A stretch of 64,000 bases of DNA from Niallia nealsonii (GTDB taxonomy: Bacteria; Bacillota; Bacilli; Bacillales; Cytobacillaceae). The stretch covers positions 186,001 to 250,000 of the forward strand of contig NZ_PISE01000011.1 of the NCBI RefSeq assembly GCF_002835805.1, given 5' to 3'. A program made the translations under genes and the position numbers. The notes below the pieces were generated by a model. It saw only the letters and a program-made list of their open reading frames with translations. It did no database searches and was not told the DNA's origin. Every line of letters starts with the position of its first letter. Within the stretch, counting starts at the first letter, position 1. This document shows, one piece after another, positions 63,272 to 64,000 of the stretch.

Positions 63272-63289
63272 TATCTTGATTTCGAGATA
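63272..63289. promoter_or_regulatory. MhqR-type operator upstream of the first doxX gene
   Basis: TATCTTGATTTCGAGATA is a close match to the MhqR operator and overlaps a TATAAT -10 element (63267-63272). Confidence 0.75.
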
Positions 63290-63315
63290 AAATAATAATA
63301 TAGGAGGATTTTTTT

Positions 63316-63714
63316 ATGATAGATTTTGGTTTATTGATCATTCGTTTAGTAATTGGTTTACTTTTCATCGGACACGGTGCGCAAAAATTATTTGGCTGGT
63401 TTGGCGGTTATGGATTAAAAGGCACTGGCGGCTGGTTTGATTCTATTGGCATGAAGCCTGGCGTAACTATGGCGCTTTTCGCTGGACTGGCAGAATTAAT
63501 CGGAGGCATCCTTTTGGCTCTAGGGCTTTTTACTCCACTTGCAGGAATTATTATTGCAGGAACAATGATTATGGCTATTGTTAAGGTTCACGGTCCTAAT
63601 GGTTTATGGGCGACATCTAATGGTTATGAATATAATTTGACATTACTTGCAGTTGCTATTGGGTTAGCTTTAATCGGTCCTGGAAAATATGCTTTAGATG
63701 CCTTTTTATTCTAA
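63316..63714 (+). CDS. DoxX family membrane protein, copy 1
   Basis: The 132-residue protein has four membrane helices with the DoxX pattern: [79 protein letters not shown] and YEYNLTLLAVAIGLALIGPGKYALD. DoxX-type proteins such as MhqP act in quinone or thiol stress in the membrane. AGGAGG precedes the ATG by 7 nt. A near-identical gene follows 46 bp later. Confidence 0.93.
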   Translation: MIDFGLLIIRLVIGLLFIGHGAQKLFGWFGGYGLKGTGGWFDSIGMKPGVTMALFAGLAELIGGILLALGLFTPLAGIIIAGTMIMAIVKVHGPNGLWATSNGYEYNLTLLAVAIGLALIGPGKYALDAFLF

Positions 63715-63716
63715 AA

Positions 63717-63734
63717 TATCTCGAATTAAAAATA
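63717..63734. promoter_or_regulatory. Half-decayed MhqR operator before doxX copy 2
   Basis: TATCTCGAATTAAAAATA keeps a perfect left half-site (TATCTCGAA) but the right half has lost its CGAGATA. It sits in the same relative position as the intact operator before copy 1. Confidence 0.6.
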
Positions 63735-63760
63735 AAATAATAATATAGGAGGATTTTTTT

Positions 63761-64000
63761 ATGATAGATTTTGGTTTATTAATCATTCGTTTAGTAATTG
63801 GTTTACTTTTCATCGGGCACGGTGCACAAAAATTATTTGGCTGGTTTGGCGGTTATGGAATTAAAGGCACTGGCGGCTGGTTTGATTCTATTGGCATGAA
63901 ACCTGGTGTAACTATGGCTCTTTTCGCTGGACTGGCAGAATTAATCGGAGGCATCCTTTTGACTCTAGGACTTTTCACTCCACTTGCAGGGATTATCATT
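63761..64000 (+). CDS. DoxX family membrane protein, copy 2, 3' truncated by window
   Basis: The first 80 codons are almost identical to copy 1 at both DNA and protein level (one early change, Leu to Ile in [10 protein letters not shown], another Ala to Thr in LLTLGLF). The upstream 22 bp with AGGAGG are also the same. The repeat unit is 445 bp. The gene continues beyond the window. Confidence 0.93.
   Translation, partial: MIDFGLLIIRLVIGLLFIGHGAQKLFGWFGGYGIKGTGGWFDSIGMKPGVTMALFAGLAELIGGILLTLGLFTPLAGIII

Overview
The window comes from a low-GC (roughly mid-30s % by eye), endospore-forming member of the Bacillaceae. This rests on strong AGGAGG-type ribosome binding sites, some GTG/TTG starts, sigma-A promoters, a 7-1-7 Fur box, PRD-type PTS regulators, an orphan GerAB-type germinant permease, a SleB/CwlJ-type hydrolase and the MhqR/DoxX pair. 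I infer a Bacillus/Niallia/Cytobacillus-type species; the sequence alone does not fix it further. No rRNA, tRNA, CRISPR array, complete IS or prophage was seen.

Layout. 1-1.1 kb: 3' part of a GH32 levanase/sucrase. 1.4-7.2 kb: nitrogen block with a copper amine oxidase, a His/Met-tailed membrane protein, an AmtB ammonium channel, an HxlR regulator and a divergent AraC regulator. 7.2-9 kb: decayed DNA with gene remnants, an unlisted 58-aa ORF, a LexA-type box without a target, and a VOC protein. 9.1-14.1 kb: inositol-like sugar cluster (isomerase, iolE-like remnant, MFS sugar porter, LacI regulator, IolG-like dehydrogenase). 14.4-22.9 kb: a 44-aa ORF, a membrane-anchored PstS-like protein, an ABC exporter, a remnant of a lost FecCD permease, a Fur-regulated iron-siderophore ABC operon, and a YxjG/YxjH-type methyltransferase.

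23.3-37.8 kb is carbohydrate territory. It holds a licBCA-type PTS operon whose GH1 enzyme carries Gln in place of the acid/base Glu, with its divergent PRD regulator. A Ula-type PTS plus a full-length transketolase follows under a PRD regulator that carries its own IIB and IIA domains. This second cassette lies between two ~88-bp direct repeats of the 3' end of the first regulator gene, which suggests insertion or rearrangement. A CdaR-type regulator and a glycerate kinase close the block. 38-40.4 kb: a secreted DUF6241-like protein and an orphan gerAB-like gene flanked by two copies of a ~62-bp repeat.

40.4-48.7 kb resembles a defence or DNA-repair island: HNH endonuclease, NUDIX hydrolase convergent with a PLD-helicase-DUF3427 protein, MazG-like pyrophosphohydrolase behind a PD-(D/E)xK/DUF2075 ATPase split by a one-base slip in a homopolymer, and a NERD nuclease with a C4 zinc finger. 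It is followed by a LysM/SleB hydrolase.

49.8-60.1 kb is a ten-gene leftward operon headed by an IclR regulator: hydantoinase/allantoinase-like amidohydrolase, MmgE/PrpD protein, M20 carbamoylase, amino-acid ABC transporter, homoserine-dehydrogenase-like protein, aminotransferase and D-2-hydroxyacid dehydrogenase. It looks like a complete uptake and degradation route for a cyclic ureide or N-carbamoyl compound whose substrate I cannot name. The right end has an alpha/beta hydrolase, a CBS protein with a HEPN-like R-x4-H motif, a GC-rich interspersed element, and an MhqR-type regulator next to two tandem doxX copies. MhqR-like operators precede mhqR and the first doxX; the operator before the second doxX has lost one half-site.
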